A stretch of 6,226 nucleotides of DNA, taken from NCBI GenBank assembly GCA_964594365.1, contig CAZQMB010000036.1, forward strand, positions 1 to 6,226, given 5' to 3'. Each line of letters begins with the position of its first letter. Positions within the stretch are counted from its first letter, which is position 1. The DNA comes from CAIUSP01 sp964594365. GTDB taxonomy: Bacteria > Actinomycetota > Thermoleophilia > Solirubrobacterales > 70-9. The notes below the pieces were generated by a model, which ran no database searches, had not been told where the DNA came from, and worked only from the letters and a program-made list of their open reading frames with translations. Made by a program: the position numbers and the translations under genes. Positions 5,864 through 6,226 of this stretch are shown piece by piece.

Positions 5864-6226
5864 GTGAGCAGACTCATCCACACCTGCTATCGGATCACCG
5901 ACCCGGAGAGGTCGGTCGCGTTCTACTCCGCGCTCGGATTCGAGGAAATCGCACGGATGCCGATCAGGGACGAGGCGGAGAACATCTTCATGAACCTGCC
6001 TGGCGACGGTGACTCGCCTAGGCTCGAGCTGACCCACAACTTCGGGGTGACCGGGTACGAGATCGGGACCGGCTACGGGCATATCGCGATCACGGTGGAG
6101 GATCTCGACTCGACCCTCGAGCGGCTAGCGAGTGAGGGCATAGAACCTGAAAAGCCGCCCTACTCGGTTCGAGAGGGCGGCTCCAGGTTGTGCTTCGTTC
6201 GCGATCCCGACGGTTATCGGGTCGAG
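5864..6226 (+). CDS. gloA: Glyoxalase I-type VOC metalloenzyme, 3'-truncated by the window
   Basis: The visible 121 residues match the whole core of glyoxalase I, a cytoplasmic enzyme that isomerises the methylglyoxal-thiol hemithioacetal to a lactoyl thioester. All four metal ligands are present: His6 (LIHTCYRI), Glu55 (LELTHN), His73 (GYGHIAI) and Glu121 (DPDGYRVE), the last being the final codon of the window. The segment around 61-76 (GVTGYEIGTGYGHIAI) follows the E. coli GloA pattern closely. E. coli GloA has 135 residues, so probably only a short tail is missing. Actinobacteria generally use mycothiol instead of glutathione, so the thiol cofactor is uncertain, and a related VOC activity such as methylmalonyl-CoA epimerase-like chemistry is a less likely alternative. 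The GTG start follows tadA by 10 nt, without a Shine-Dalgarno site but with TAGGCT 7 nt upstream. Confidence 0.9.
   Translation, partial: MSRLIHTCYRITDPERSVAFYSALGFEEIARMPIRDEAENIFMNLPGDGDSPRLELTHNFGVTGYEIGTGYGHIAITVEDLDSTLERLASEGIEPEKPPYSVREGGSRLCFVRDPDGYRVE

Noticed and set aside
5254..5883. A 209-codon minus-strand frame opposite tadA
   Set aside because: It is antisense to the full TadA sequence with its intact zinc site, so it is a shadow.
1..6226. A novel defence, mobile or multi-gene system
   Set aside because: The genes are recognisable core or general functions in mixed orientations with separate promoters. There are no transposase, integrase, toxin-antitoxin pair, terminal repeats or spaced direct repeats.

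Overview
The window is ordinary-looking chromosomal DNA from a high-G+C bacterium, most likely an actinobacterium. The evidence is strong G/C preference at third codon positions, frequent GTG starts, and several TANNNT-type -10 boxes placed about 7 nt before a GTG start, the layout of actinobacterial leaderless transcripts. The C-terminal domain style of the first membrane protein resembles proteins I associate with Thermoleophilia (Solirubrobacterales). That finer placement is a recollection, not something shown by the sequence.

Layout, left to right. (1) A large multi-pass membrane protein, cut off at the left edge, with a GT-C-like architecture and a ~300-residue C-terminal soluble region (+). 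(2) A metallo-beta-lactamase-fold hydrolase (-) meets it tail to tail, with the stop codons overlapping. (3) A short divergent intergenic region leads to a possible 27-residue single-span membrane peptide (+). (4) A single-domain universal stress protein with an ATP-binding signature and its own promoter and Shine-Dalgarno site (+). (5) A secreted subtilisin-like (S8) protease with signal peptide, propeptide, complete catalytic residues and eight cysteines (-), convergent with the stress protein. (6) Divergent from the protease, the tRNA adenosine deaminase tadA (+). (7) A glyoxalase I-type VOC enzyme (+), truncated at the right edge on the codon of its fourth metal ligand.

The genes do not form an obvious operon or pathway. 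Orientation changes repeatedly and most genes appear to have their own promoter. tadA is a housekeeping translation gene, the VOC enzyme and stress protein suggest general detoxification or stress functions, and the protease and membrane protein belong to the cell envelope. No mobile element, CRISPR array, rRNA or tRNA was seen, and no stretch over 300 bases lacks a gene. I found no convincing new multi-gene system. The most interesting items are the set of leaderless-type promoters, the small hydrophobic ORF with such a promoter, and the tadA stop codon lying inside the -10 box of the next gene.
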